17,785 bases of DNA from Propionibacteriaceae bacterium (GCA_021323255.1 JAJTCL010000011.1:1-17785); one strand, 5' to 3'. Positions 6,697 through 14,088 are shown, numbered from the stretch's first letter. Translations and numbers: made by a program. Notes: generated by a model not told the origin, from the sequence alone.

Positions 6697-7569
6697 TCAG
6701 TGGGTCATTTCCCCCTCAGACGCGGCCGTGTCGGGCCGGGAGTGTTGCATCTTCAGGGCGAGCTCATACAGAGCGTTCTTCGCCACTCCCTGCTGCCGCG
6801 CCACGTGGGCTACCGCGGCCCTCAGCTTCATCCCGCCAGCGGCCAGCCCGAGCGCCTCCTCGGCGGCAGAATGCAGATCTGTGGTCGGCTGGGTCGCAGC
6901 TCCGACTACCAGGGTTACCTCTCCTCGCACATCCGATGCCGCCCACTCCGAAAGCTCTTGCAGCGTGCCCCGGCGGACTTCTTCATAGGTCTTGGTGAGC
7001 TCCCGGCAGACCGCGCCGCGGCGATCGCCTCCAAACGCGAGCGCCATCGCTGACAGGGTTGCCGCGGCCCGGTGGGGAGCCTCGAAGAAGATCATGGTCC
7101 GGGGCTCGGACGCCAGCTGACCAAGCCGCCGCGCCCGCTCGGCGGCCTTGCGCGGCAGAAAACCTTCAAAACAAAAGCGATCAACCGGCAGGCCGGAAAC
7201 GGCCAAAGCGGTCAGCACCGCTGAGGGACCAGGCACCGCGGTAACCCGGAATCCGCTTGCCACTGCGGCTGTGACGATGCGATAGCCCGGATCAGACACT
7301 GACGGCATCCCTGAGTCGCTGACGACGAGGACTCGAGCTCCCTCCCCGAGGAGGCGGACCAGTTCGTCGGTGCGCCTCCTCTCGTTTCCTTCGAAGTACG
7401 ACATGATCCGGGCGGTGGTCACGACCCCGAGGCGTTCCAGCAGCCGGCGCAATCGGCGCGTGTCCTCGGCCGCAATCACGTCGGCATCCGTCAGCTCCGC
7501 CACCAGCCGCGGCGAAGCGTCTCTGACGTCGCCGATCGGCGTCGCCGCGAGCACGACGACCCCAGCCAA
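6697..7569 (-). CDS. rsmI: 16S rRNA (C1402-2'-O) methyltransferase RsmI
   Basis: A tetrapyrrole-methylase-fold enzyme that 2'-O-methylates C1402 in the decoding centre of 16S rRNA with S-adenosylmethionine. Signatures in order are VVLAATPIGDVRDASPR at the N-terminus, IAAEDTRRLRRLL, SYFEGNE, the SAM-binding loop VVSDSGMPSVSDPGYR, AVPGPSAVLTALAVSGLP, FCFEGFLPRK and IFFEAPHR. The frame is open to 7776, but conservation begins at the TTG codon at 7569. That TTG is preceded by GGAG at 7579-7576 with a 6-base spacer, and gives 290 residues, close to the E. coli length. It is the first gene of the minus-strand run and diverges from pmt, as in Mycobacterium (Rv1003/Rv1002c). Confidence 0.94.
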   Translation of the reverse strand: MAGVVVLAATPIGDVRDASPRLVAELTDADVIAAEDTRRLRRLLERLGVVTTARIMSYFEGNERRRTDELVRLLGEGARVLVVSDSGMPSVSDPGYRIVTAAVASGFRVTAVPGPSAVLTALAVSGLPVDRFCFEGFLPRKAAERARRLGQLASEPRTMIFFEAPHRAAATLSAMALAFGGDRRGAVCRELTKTYEEVRRGTLQELSEWAASDVRGEVTLVVGAATQPTTDLHSAAEEALGLAAGGMKLRAAVAHVARQQGVAKNALYELALKMQHSRPDTAASEGEMTH

Positions 7570-7575
7570 GCGATG

Positions 7576-7579
7576 CTCC
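7576..7579 (-). promoter_or_regulatory. Ribosome binding site deciding the TTG start of rsmI
   Basis: GGAG on the minus strand lies six bases before the TTG at 7569. It supports a 290-residue RsmI rather than the longer open frame whose extra residues overlap the divergent pmt gene. Confidence 0.65.
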
Positions 7580-7605
7580 GCCACTGCGTCAGCCTTGCAG
7601 ACCAG

Positions 7606-7617
7606 CTTGTCGACAAG
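7606..7617. repeat. 12-bp perfect palindrome in the rsmI-pmt intergenic region
   Basis: CTTGTCGACAAG reads the same on both strands. It lies 36 bases upstream of the rsmI start and about 84 bases upstream of the pmt start. It could be an operator for a dimeric regulator. About four 12-mer palindromes are expected by chance in a window this size, so evidence is weak. Confidence 0.3.
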
Positions 7618-7688
7618 GAAGGCCGGTGATGGCACCAGCTGGCTCAGTTCGGCGGCGCGCGATCTCCGACGGTCGCAGCTGGTACACC

Positions 7689-7694
7689 TACGAT
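7689..7694 (+). promoter_or_regulatory. -10 element of a probable leaderless pmt promoter
   Basis: TACGAT (TANNNT) ends six bases before the GTG at 7701, the same spacing seen at the MarR gene. No Shine-Dalgarno sequence precedes this GTG, so transcription and translation probably begin together. No convincing -35 element was found. Confidence 0.5.
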
Positions 7695-7700
7695 GGGCGA

Positions 7701-9356
7701 GTGACGCGCCAGGTCCTGGAGGCTGAAGCGGGGTTCGTCGGGCCAGCCGCTGCAGTCGCTCCAGGCTCGTCTGCACCGCGCGTCCTTCCGGAACGACCGA
7801 TCAATCCGCCAACGACGATCGAGCGGCTGCGCGTCGCTATGCCCAGCGACCGCCTGAACGGCTGGATCGTGACATTGATCATCGGTGCGATCGCCTTCGT
7901 GATCCGTGTCGTCAACCTCGGCTATCCCAACAAGCTGGTCTTCGACGAGACCTACTACGCCAAGGACGCCTATTCGCTGCTGAAGTTCGGCTACGAGCGC
8001 AACTGGCCGAGCGACGCCAACTCCAAGATCATCACCGGCGACGTCGACCTGATGCAGGACACCGCCGCCTTCATCGTGCATCCTCAGCTCGGCAAGTGGT
8101 TGATCGCCGGCGGCGAGTATCTGTTCGGCATGAACTCGTTCGGCTGGCGGTTTGCCTCGTTGGTGTTCGGGACGCTACTGATCATGGTCACCATCAGGTT
8201 GGTACGTCGAGTCTCCAGGTCGACCCTGATCGGTGGCCTCGCCGGAATCCTGCTCACCTTCGATGGCCTGGAATTCGTCATGTCGCGTACCGCGCTGCTT
8301 GACATCTTCCTGGCCTTCTTTCTGGTAGCCGCGGTTGCCTGCCTCACTGCGGATCGCGATTGGTTCCGAAACCGCCTGGCGCGCCATCTGGAGCAGCGTG
8401 AGATCCCCGACCTCGGTGCTCACTTCGGCCCGGCTCTCGCGTTGCGACCGTGGCGCATCGCCGCTGGGATCTGCTTCGGCTTGGCCCTCGGCAGCAAGTG
8501 GAACGCGCTGTACCCGCTTGCCGCATTTGCCCTGCTTTCGCTGGCGTGGGATGTGGGAGCGCGAAGTCTGGCTGGGGCTGGCAGACGCGCGAAGTGGGCG
8601 ATCCTGCGAGATGGAATTCCCGCTTTCTTCACTTTGGTCGTCGTCAGCCTGGTGGTCTATGTCGGTACCTGGGCCAGCTGGTTGCTGACCAGTGGAGGTT
8701 ACGACCGCGATTGGGGTGCGCAGAATCCTGAGCACGCCACAGTGAAAGTGCTTGGCGCGCCACTCGCGTCGCTGTTGCACTACCAGTACGACATCTGGAA
8801 CTTCCACACCGGCGACTTCATCAACCAAGCTCAACACACCTACCGAGCCGATCCCGCCGGCTGGCTGATCGTGGCTCGACCTATCGGGATCGACGCCGTG
8901 AACAGCATCCAGCCAGGAACCGACGGCTGCGTCGGACCTGACAACTGCATTCGAGTGATCAGCGGGGTGGGAACACCTGCACTCTGGTGGGTTGCGGTGT
9001 TCGCACTGGTGGCTGCGTCGATCTTGTGGATAGGAGGCCGGGATTGGCGTTTCGGCATTCCGGTCGTCGGCGTGCTGAGCAGCTGGTTGCCCTGGTTTGC
9101 CTTTCAATCGCGTCCGCTGTTCTTCTTCTACGCGATCTCGATCATCCCGTTCTCGGTAATGGCCATTGCGCTGTGTGCCGGATGGATTCTGGGTGACGCG
9201 CGTGCCGGAGACCGCCGCATGGTCGGTGCCATTGTCATCGGCGCATTCGTTGCTCTGGTGGCCGCCAACTTTGCCTACATCTACCCGATCCTCACTGACG
9301 AGCTCTTGCCTTATCCCCAGTGGTTGTCGCGCATGTGGTTCCGGACCTGGATCTGA
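7701..9356 (+). CDS. pmt: Dolichyl/polyprenyl-phosphate-mannose protein mannosyltransferase (GT39)
   Basis: A 551-residue multipass membrane glycosyltransferase of the PMT/GT39 family. In actinomycetes this enzyme transfers mannose from polyprenyl-phosphate-mannose to serine or threonine of Sec-exported proteins. After a roughly 50-residue cytoplasmic N-terminus, TM1 is followed by the first external loop LGYPNKLVFDETYYAKDAY; its Asp-Glu pair (D82, E83) is the family catalytic signature. The segment IVHPQLGKWLIAGGEYLFG and the WNFHTGDF and QPGTDGCVGPDN loops are typical, and the C-terminal half has further membrane helices. The GTG at 7701 is chosen because it follows a TACGAT element at leaderless spacing; an in-frame ATG (codon 47) starts closer to TM1. 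It diverges from rsmI, the mycobacterial arrangement. Confidence 0.94.
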   Translation: MTRQVLEAEAGFVGPAAAVAPGSSAPRVLPERPINPPTTIERLRVAMPSDRLNGWIVTLIIGAIAFVIRVVNLGYPNKLVFDETYYAKDAYSLLKFGYERNWPSDANSKIITGDVDLMQDTAAFIVHPQLGKWLIAGGEYLFGMNSFGWRFASLVFGTLLIMVTIRLVRRVSRSTLIGGLAGILLTFDGLEFVMSRTALLDIFLAFFLVAAVACLTADRDWFRNRLARHLEQREIPDLGAHFGPALALRPWRIAAGICFGLALGSKWNALYPLAAFALLSLAWDVGARSLAGAGRRAKWAILRDGIPAFFTLVVVSLVVYVGTWASWLLTSGGYDRDWGAQNPEHATVKVLGAPLASLLHYQYDIWNFHTGDFINQAQHTYRADPAGWLIVARPIGIDAVNSIQPGTDGCVGPDNCIRVISGVGTPALWWVAVFALVAASILWIGGRDWRFGIPVVGVLSSWLPWFAFQSRPLFFFYAISIIPFSVMAIALCAGWILGDARAGDRRMVGAIVIGAFVALVAANFAYIYPILTDELLPYPQWLSRMWFRTWI

Positions 9357-9361
9357 CCTTG

Positions 9362-9430
9362 GAGATCCTCGATCCATGATCATCGGAACCGACTGAGGAG
9401 ATCTCTGCCGTGATCGCCGGGACCTCCGGC
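9362..9430 (+). terminator. Weak inverted repeats after pmt, possible terminator region
   Basis: Two weak structures lie in the 171-base gap after pmt. One pairs GAGATCCTC at 9362-9370 imperfectly with GAGGAGATCTC at 9395-9405. The other pairs GCCGG at 9416-9420 with CCGGC at 9426-9430 around GACCT. Neither has a T-run, so rho-independent termination is uncertain. Confidence 0.25.
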
Positions 9431-9449
9431 AGCGGGAAGTCCATTCCCC

Positions 9450-9455
9450 TAGAGT
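9450..9455 (+). promoter_or_regulatory. -10 element of the promoter for the GT2-deacetylase pair
   Basis: TAGAGT fits the TANNNT consensus, placing transcription start near 9462 and giving a leader of about 66 bases before the ATG at 9528. No clear -35 was found. This location argues against the in-frame GTG at 9459 as the translation start. Confidence 0.4.
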
Positions 9456-9515
9456 GGTGTGCTGACTTCGCATAACGGGGGACGACTCGCCACCGCGCCT
9501 TGCGGGGGTGATGGT

Positions 9516-9524
9516 GAAGGAGGG
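9516..9524 (+). promoter_or_regulatory. Strong ribosome binding site of the GT2 gene
   Basis: GAAGGAGGG ends three bases before the ATG at 9528. It is the best Shine-Dalgarno match noticed in the window and decides the start in favour of the 294-residue product. Confidence 0.75.
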
Positions 9525-9527
9525 TCG

Positions 9528-10412
9528 ATGGAACAGCCGCGTGATCAGATGCGGTTCTCAATCATCGTCCCGGCGTACAACGAAGCGGCTTACCTGGGCC
9601 GCGCGCTGGACTCGTTGCTGCATCAGGATTACACCGGCAGATACGAGGTCATCGTCGTTGACAACAACAGCACCGACGGCACGGCGGCTATCGCTGCCCA
9701 GTACGGCGTATCCGTCGTCACGGAACCTCAGCAGGGGGTTTGCGCGGCGCGACAGCGTGGAGTCGATTGCGCCAAGGGCGAGATCATCATCTCTACCGAT
9801 GCCGACACCACCCAACCGGCCGACTGGCTGCGAACCATCGATGCTCGCTTCACCGCATCAGACGGGGTCGTCGCCGTGGCCGGGCCCTGCCGCTACCAAG
9901 ATCCGTCATGGTGGGCCGAGGCTTATCCGAAATTGCTCTTCGGGTTGGTAGCCAAGATCTATGCACTGACGGGATTCGTGTTCTATGTCAGTGCTACCAA
10001 CATCGCATTTCGGCGCACCGCATTCCCCGGCTATGACCTCAGACTCACCCAGGGTGGGGATGAGCTCGACCTGGTACGACGTCTGCGGCGACGAGGCCAT
10101 GTGGGCTGGGAGCGACAGAATGTCGTGACCACCTCGGCTCGCCGATTGCAGCGAGGGCTGCTCTACAACATCTTCGTCAGTTTCTTCGTGTATTACCTGC
10201 TGGCGTACTGGTTCAACAGGCTGTCGCAACGGCAGACCTTCGGGATGGCACCGGCGTTCCGGCAGGAGCGCCGGCGCTCCCTCCCGCTGCTCTGGGTGAG
10301 CCGCCGGGTGGTGCTGGGGATCTTGGTCGTCGGACTCACCTCGCTTGGTTTCGCCACGGGGGCCGGCGACGCGGCGGTGGACAGTTTGGCCCTGCTCTGG
10401 AATGGTCCATGA
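9528..10412 (+). CDS. Family 2 (GT-A) glycosyltransferase with C-terminal membrane helices
   Basis: A 294-residue GT2 enzyme expected to use a nucleotide sugar and a lipid or membrane-linked acceptor on the inner face of the membrane. The nucleotide-binding start FSIIVPAYNEAAYLGRALDS is at 10-29, VIVVDNNSTDGT at 41-52, the metal-binding D-x-D motif is DAD at 91-93, and the acidic GGDELDLVRR (177-186) sits where the catalytic-base ED motif is expected. Two hydrophobic segments (about 211-228 and 261-277) suggest membrane anchoring. The ATG is supported by a strong ribosome site. The stop overlaps the next gene's ATG by four bases (ATGA), so glycosyltransferase and deacetylase are translationally coupled, reminiscent of NodC/NodB or ArnC/ArnD pairings. 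Donor and acceptor are unknown. Confidence 0.9.
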   Translation: MEQPRDQMRFSIIVPAYNEAAYLGRALDSLLHQDYTGRYEVIVVDNNSTDGTAAIAAQYGVSVVTEPQQGVCAARQRGVDCAKGEIIISTDADTTQPADWLRTIDARFTASDGVVAVAGPCRYQDPSWWAEAYPKLLFGLVAKIYALTGFVFYVSATNIAFRRTAFPGYDLRLTQGGDELDLVRRLRRRGHVGWERQNVVTTSARRLQRGLLYNIFVSFFVYYLLAYWFNRLSQRQTFGMAPAFRQERRRSLPLLWVSRRVVLGILVVGLTSLGFATGAGDAAVDSLALLWNGP

Positions 10413-11143
10413 GCCGACTGAGGGAAGCGGCGCAGGCCACGGCGGTTGGTGTTTCCGCGCTCGCGGCGGCGGCGTACTTGACTGCCTTTCGGCCTCGCTC
10501 GCAGGTCTTTGGCTCGTTCCCGTACGGGGCGAAGACCGAGGAGAGAGTCGTCGCCCTCAGCTTCGATGACGGGCCCAACGAGCCCTACACCTCGCGGCTG
10601 CTCGACACACTGGACAAGTACGACGTAAAGGCGACGTTCTTCCAGGTCGGGCGCTGCGCGCAACGCTTTCCCTCCTGCACCCGGCGGGTCGTGCAGAGTG
10701 GCCACGTGCTGGGCAACCACAGCTACAGCCACTCGTTCAGCAGCTATCTCAAGCAGCCGCGCCAGGAGATCGAGATCAACCTCTCCCAGGACGTGTTCTA
10801 TTCGATCACCGGTCTAACGCCTGCGCTCTATCGCCCGCCATGGCTTTGCCACTGGCCGTGGCTGCTGCGGAGTCTGCAGCATCACGACCTCCAGGTGGTG
10901 TCGGGGACTTTCGCCCATCCCTTGGAGATCATCCAGCCGGCCGCCGCCAAACTGACCGATTCGGCCGTCAAGCTCACCCGGCCCGGAACAATCTTGATCT
11001 TCCACGATGGCCAGGAAGCACGCGGTGGGCCGCGCGAACAGACCGTGGCAGCCATTGGCCCGCTGATCGATCGACTACGCGATTGCGGTTATCGCTTCAC
11101 CACCGTCGATCAGTTGCTTGGCATCAGCGCATACGCATCCTGA
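10409..11143 (+). CDS. NodB-type polysaccharide deacetylase (CE4)
   Basis: A 244-residue protein with one N-terminal membrane anchor (about 10-26) and a NodB homology domain from about 45. Members remove N- or O-acetyl groups from chitin-like, peptidoglycan or lipid-linked sugars using a divalent metal. Motif 1 is SFDDGP with D53 and D54, motif 2 is NHSYSHS with H104 and H108, motif 3 is YRPPW at 141-145, and motif 5 is ILIFHDG with H199. Motif 4, usually an Asp-Trp containing segment, is replaced by VVSGTFAHPLE at 163-173, so either the subfamily uses different residues or activity is altered. It overlaps the upstream GT2 gene by four bases. It probably acts outside the membrane on that enzyme's product, though this is inference. 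Confidence 0.9.
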   Translation: MSRLREAAQATAVGVSALAAAAYLTAFRPRSQVFGSFPYGAKTEERVVALSFDDGPNEPYTSRLLDTLDKYDVKATFFQVGRCAQRFPSCTRRVVQSGHVLGNHSYSHSFSSYLKQPRQEIEINLSQDVFYSITGLTPALYRPPWLCHWPWLLRSLQHHDLQVVSGTFAHPLEIIQPAAAKLTDSAVKLTRPGTILIFHDGQEARGGPREQTVAAIGPLIDRLRDCGYRFTTVDQLLGISAYAS

Positions 11144-11175
11144 TGCCCTCGCTGATAGTCAACCCGGCGGCGCGA

Positions 11176-11751
11176 TCACCGCGGAGCCCAATCGGGATTG
11201 CGGCCGAACCCGATCAGCAGGTCGGCCTGCGGATCGCCACTCGTGGCCGACTCCGGCCTGGCAGCTATCGACCCAGAGGAGCGCATGATCTCCTCGCTGT
11301 TGCGAAACCACTTCGTCACCGCTGCCACCAGCTCTGGGTCAAGGGTGCGCTGCTGTCCAGTAGCGACGGACAGATCCCAGGCATGGATCAGGTGGTCCGC
11401 GGTTAGCTGACTGATGTACTCCGCGATGTCCTCTTCACCATAAGAAAGGTGCACCTTGCCACCCGCTGGCAACCTCTCCGCGACTGCCGCGAGAGCTTCG
11501 TCGGCCGCCGCGAGCGCTGATGCCTTCGGGTCCGCTCCCAGCAGATCACCGTCGAACGCATCTCCCACTTCTGCAATGGTCTTGCCCTCGACCAACGGCT
11601 TGGTCCAGCGATCCTCGCTGACGACATGATTCACCAGCAGACGCACGTCCCACTCGGCGCATGGTGTCGGCCTCGACCAATCGTCAGACACGTTCGAAAC
11701 TGTGTCCTTCCAGAATTCAACGCTGCGGCGGTACGTGTCCCCTAGCGCCAT
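11176..11751 (-). CDS. TIGR03086-type DinB-like protein (maleylpyruvate isomerase/mycothiol family)
   Basis: A 191-residue four-helix-bundle protein of the mycothiol-dependent maleylpyruvate isomerase/DinB-like superfamily, best matching the TIGR03086 group, whose function is undefined. The typical N-terminal signature is RPTPCAEWDVRLLVNHVV, with candidate metal ligand H42. The second is TADHLIHAWDLSVATG, with H120 and H123. The frame could begin at TTG four codons earlier, but that would place GGGGGAG inside the gene; this sequence is an excellent ribosome site for the ATG at 11751, so the ATG is chosen. It converges on the deacetylase gene (32 bases between stops) and diverges from the LssY-domain gene. 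Mycothiol dependence is suggested by family only. Confidence 0.85.
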   Translation of the reverse strand: MALGDTYRRSVEFWKDTVSNVSDDWSRPTPCAEWDVRLLVNHVVSEDRWTKPLVEGKTIAEVGDAFDGDLLGADPKASALAAADEALAAVAERLPAGGKVHLSYGEEDIAEYISQLTADHLIHAWDLSVATGQQRTLDPELVAAVTKWFRNSEEIMRSSGSIAARPESATSGDPQADLLIGFGRNPDWAPR

Positions 11752-11864
11752 CGCTCCCCCCAAAATTTGTCTCTCGATCTCAGCGTGCTCGCTCGTTTCT
11801 GATACGTCCAGCCCACTTGCCGAAACCCTTGACGATCGTCACGGCTGTTGCCTGATGTCGCAAA

Positions 11865-13202
11865 GTGGGTGGTTTCGACCACAATGAGTTCATGGCGATC
11901 CGGCGCAGCCGGGAGCGGCGACCCTCAGTGATGGACATGATGGACGGGGCGCTGTTCGCCTTCGCCGGCTTGGCGACGATCTGGCTGGCCTACTTGGTGT
12001 TTCGGGCCAGCATCCGGCCCGGCTGGCCAATGCTGCTGCTGATCGTGTTCTGGGTACTTCTGACCTATCTGTTGCTGCCCCGGCTGCACCGCATTCTGAC
12101 CCGGCTCTATGTCCCCGGCTACTTCATTGGCCGAGCCCGAACCAGTGACGGCCTGCTCGGGGACCCGGTCAACCTCGCGCTGCGCGGTCATGAGGCGCAG
12201 GTTCATGCAGCCATGACGCGAGCCGGCTGGATTCGGGCTGACGACCTGAGCCTGACCAGCGGGCTGCGGATCTTGAAGTCGACGCTCAGCCGGCGCAGCT
12301 ATGGCGAGGCGCCAGTCAGCCCCCTGCATCTCTTCGATCGACAGCAAGATTTCGCCTACCAACAAGAGGTTGCGGGCAGTCCGTCCAAGCGGCACCACGT
12401 GCGGTTCTGGCGTTGTCCTGAGGGTTGGATGCTGCCCGGAGGGTACGCCGTCGACTGGCTCGCAGCCGGAACCTACGACAAGAGTGTCGGGCTGTCGTTG
12501 TTCACCCTGCAGGTGACCCACAAGATCGAAGAGAACACCGACGTCGAGCGCGACTACATCATCGCGACGGTGAGCGACGCGTCGCCGGAAGTCGAGGTGG
12601 AGGTGATCGAAAACTTCTCCACCGGTTATCACAGCCGCAACGGCGGCGGTGATTTGATCATCACTGACGGCAACCTGCCGATCATCGACGTACGACCTAT
12701 CGAGGTGCCTGAGGCCGCCGTAGTTGCACATACCGACAGCCGCGACAAGCGACCAGTACAGACCGTCTTCGGGGCCGGGGTGGCATTCTTACGCGGATTG
12801 TTCTACGTGCCCATTGCGCTGCTGCTCTTCTTCGTGCCCACCCAGTACATCCAGGGGGTGGATGTCGAGGGGGGCCGTTGGGCGATGATTGTGGCGGGAA
12901 CCGTCGTCGCCTTGATCGCATTCGTCGACATCGGACTGGCGGTTGCCGTTTTCGTTGGCCGCAATTGGGCCCGGATTGTGCTGATGCTCTCCTGCGTGCT
13001 GACGACGACCATTGCCTTCGTCGGCAATGCCAATGGATCCGAAGTTGTCACTTTGGCCACCAGCTTGCCAACCGTGGGCATCAACATCATGGTCTTGCTT
13101 GCCTTGACCAGCCACCGGGCTCGCGCGTACGCCATCCGGGGCCGGCACCTTCCTAAGCACATCGCTGGGCGGCCGTACGCGCAGGCAGCTATCCCATCCT
13201 GA
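11865..13202 (+). CDS. Membrane protein with LssY C-terminal domain
   Basis: A 445-residue membrane protein. Two helices (about 29-47 and 54-72) precede a soluble domain at about 95-275 that matches the LssY_C family. Diagnostic stretches are GDPVNLALRG, SRRSYGEAPVSPLHLF, RQQDFAYQQEV, KRHHVRFW, VDWLAAGTYDKSVGLS and TLQVTHKIEENTDVERDYI. Four further hydrophobic segments fill 305-430. LssY_C is otherwise found fused to PAP2 phosphatases or DedA-like proteins; no phosphatase motif is seen here and its function is unknown. The start is uncertain: GTG at 11865 lies six bases after a poor -10 (TGATGT, with TTGACG 18 bases upstream), whereas ATG at 11892 is the next choice, and neither has a ribosome site. 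It is followed 119 bases later by a DUF4386 gene. Confidence 0.82.
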   Translation: MGGFDHNEFMAIRRSRERRPSVMDMMDGALFAFAGLATIWLAYLVFRASIRPGWPMLLLIVFWVLLTYLLLPRLHRILTRLYVPGYFIGRARTSDGLLGDPVNLALRGHEAQVHAAMTRAGWIRADDLSLTSGLRILKSTLSRRSYGEAPVSPLHLFDRQQDFAYQQEVAGSPSKRHHVRFWRCPEGWMLPGGYAVDWLAAGTYDKSVGLSLFTLQVTHKIEENTDVERDYIIATVSDASPEVEVEVIENFSTGYHSRNGGGDLIITDGNLPIIDVRPIEVPEAAVVAHTDSRDKRPVQTVFGAGVAFLRGLFYVPIALLLFFVPTQYIQGVDVEGGRWAMIVAGTVVALIAFVDIGLAVAVFVGRNWARIVLMLSCVLTTTIAFVGNANGSEVVTLATSLPTVGINIMVLLALTSHRARAYAIRGRHLPKHIAGRPYAQAAIPS

Positions 13203-13321
13203 GAGGCTGGATCACTCCGACCGGTGAGAGTGCCTGCGAGTCGATCGGCGTCAATGATCTGACCATGACACAGTGCATGTGAATCGGTCGTGGTTATCTC
13301 TGGAGAGGCGGAACGCTTCTG

Positions 13322-14050
13322 ATGACCGAAAGCAGTGGTGTCCTGCTGCGCCGCATCACCGGCGTGTTATTCCTCATTGGCGCTCTCGCCTTTGCCACCG
13401 CGGCAACCATCCTGTCGGCGACGTTCGACTGGCCGGACATCCTCCGGGAACCTGCTGATGTTGTGCTCACCAGGTTCGCGTCGGGAGGCCCGAGCCTGGT
13501 CTGGACCTGGTTCGCGACGGCCTGGACGTACGCCATCCTCATTGTCCCGATCTTGCTCCTGCCCACCGCGCTCGGCCGCCGTGACGACGTCGCGCTGTGG
13601 GTGGCAAGTTTCGCCGGCGCAATATCGGCCGTGCTTGCGCTGATCGGCTTTCTGCGCTGGGTCTTCGTGGTGCCGCCACTGGCGCAGCTGTATCAAGACG
13701 CCGATGCCGTCAATCGAACCGCCTTGGCGGCGGCGTGGCTCGCCCAGCACCAGTTCGGCGGGGCACTTCTCGGGGAGCACCTTGGGCAGTTGCTCGGGAT
13801 CGGCTGGTCGGTGACCGTCAGCATCATTGTTCTCCGCAGCCGGGTGTTGCCACGCTGGCTTGGGGTGCTGGGCTTGATTGTCAGCGCGCTCTACTTTTTC
13901 AATCAGGGAGACATCCTGGCGACGGCCCTCCCCGGTTTTCCGGTATTCGATCTTGCAGGCTTGATCGGAAGCAGCGGCTGGGGGCTTTGGGTGGCTGCCC
14001 TCGGCGTCACGCTCTTGTTTCGCCCGAAGGCGAGACCGTCTGACGCCTAA
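13322..14050 (+). CDS. DUF4386 family membrane protein
   Basis: A 242-residue integral membrane protein with about six hydrophobic helices. Its pattern matches DUF4386: the early ATFDWPDILREPADVVLTRF segment, GGPSLVWTWFATAW, LRWVFVVPPLAQLY and LLGEHLGQLLGIGWSV. The family has no established function. The charged H/E residues in the GEHLGQ helix are conserved features I recognise but cannot assign a role. GGAG occurs about 17 bases before the ATG, too far for a standard ribosome site; a weak TTATCT lies about 27 bases upstream. It is co-directional with the LssY-domain gene and could be co-transcribed across the 119-base gap, which otherwise holds only a weak CACTC/GAGTG inverted repeat at 13213-13232. 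It converges on the DinB gene. Confidence 0.85.
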   Translation: MTESSGVLLRRITGVLFLIGALAFATAATILSATFDWPDILREPADVVLTRFASGGPSLVWTWFATAWTYAILIVPILLLPTALGRRDDVALWVASFAGAISAVLALIGFLRWVFVVPPLAQLYQDADAVNRTALAAAWLAQHQFGGALLGEHLGQLLGIGWSVTVSIIVLRSRVLPRWLGVLGLIVSALYFFNQGDILATALPGFPVFDLAGLIGSSGWGLWVAALGVTLLFRPKARPSDA

Positions 14051-14063
14051 GTTCAGAGCGCGC

Positions 14064-14088
14064 CAGACGTCTTCCAGCCGCACGTCTG
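14064..14088. terminator. Candidate bidirectional terminator hairpin between convergent genes
   Basis: CAGACGT at 14064-14070 and ACGTCTG at 14082-14088 form a perfect 7-bp stem with an 11-base loop. It sits in the 84-base gap between the stop codons of the DUF4386 gene (+) and the DinB gene (-), where a shared terminator is expected. There is no T-run on either side, so intrinsic termination would be of the U-poor actinobacterial kind. Confidence 0.4.

Noticed and set aside
7570..7776. 69-residue N-terminal extension of RsmI
   Set aside because: It overlaps the divergent pmt start, is rich in arginine without family similarity, and the TTG at 7569 has a good ribosome site.
9376..9383. ATGATCAT palindrome after pmt
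   Set aside because: An 8-bp palindrome is expected many times by chance in this length.
8175..9473. Long open frame (432 codons) antisense to pmt
   Set aside because: Low-complexity, Arg/Gln/His-rich product characteristic of the complementary frame of a GC-rich gene; the plus strand encodes a clear Pmt.
9459..9527. GTG start 23 codons upstream of the GT2 start
   Set aside because: It lies at or before the likely transcription start from TAGAGT, and the ATG at 9528 has a much better ribosome site.
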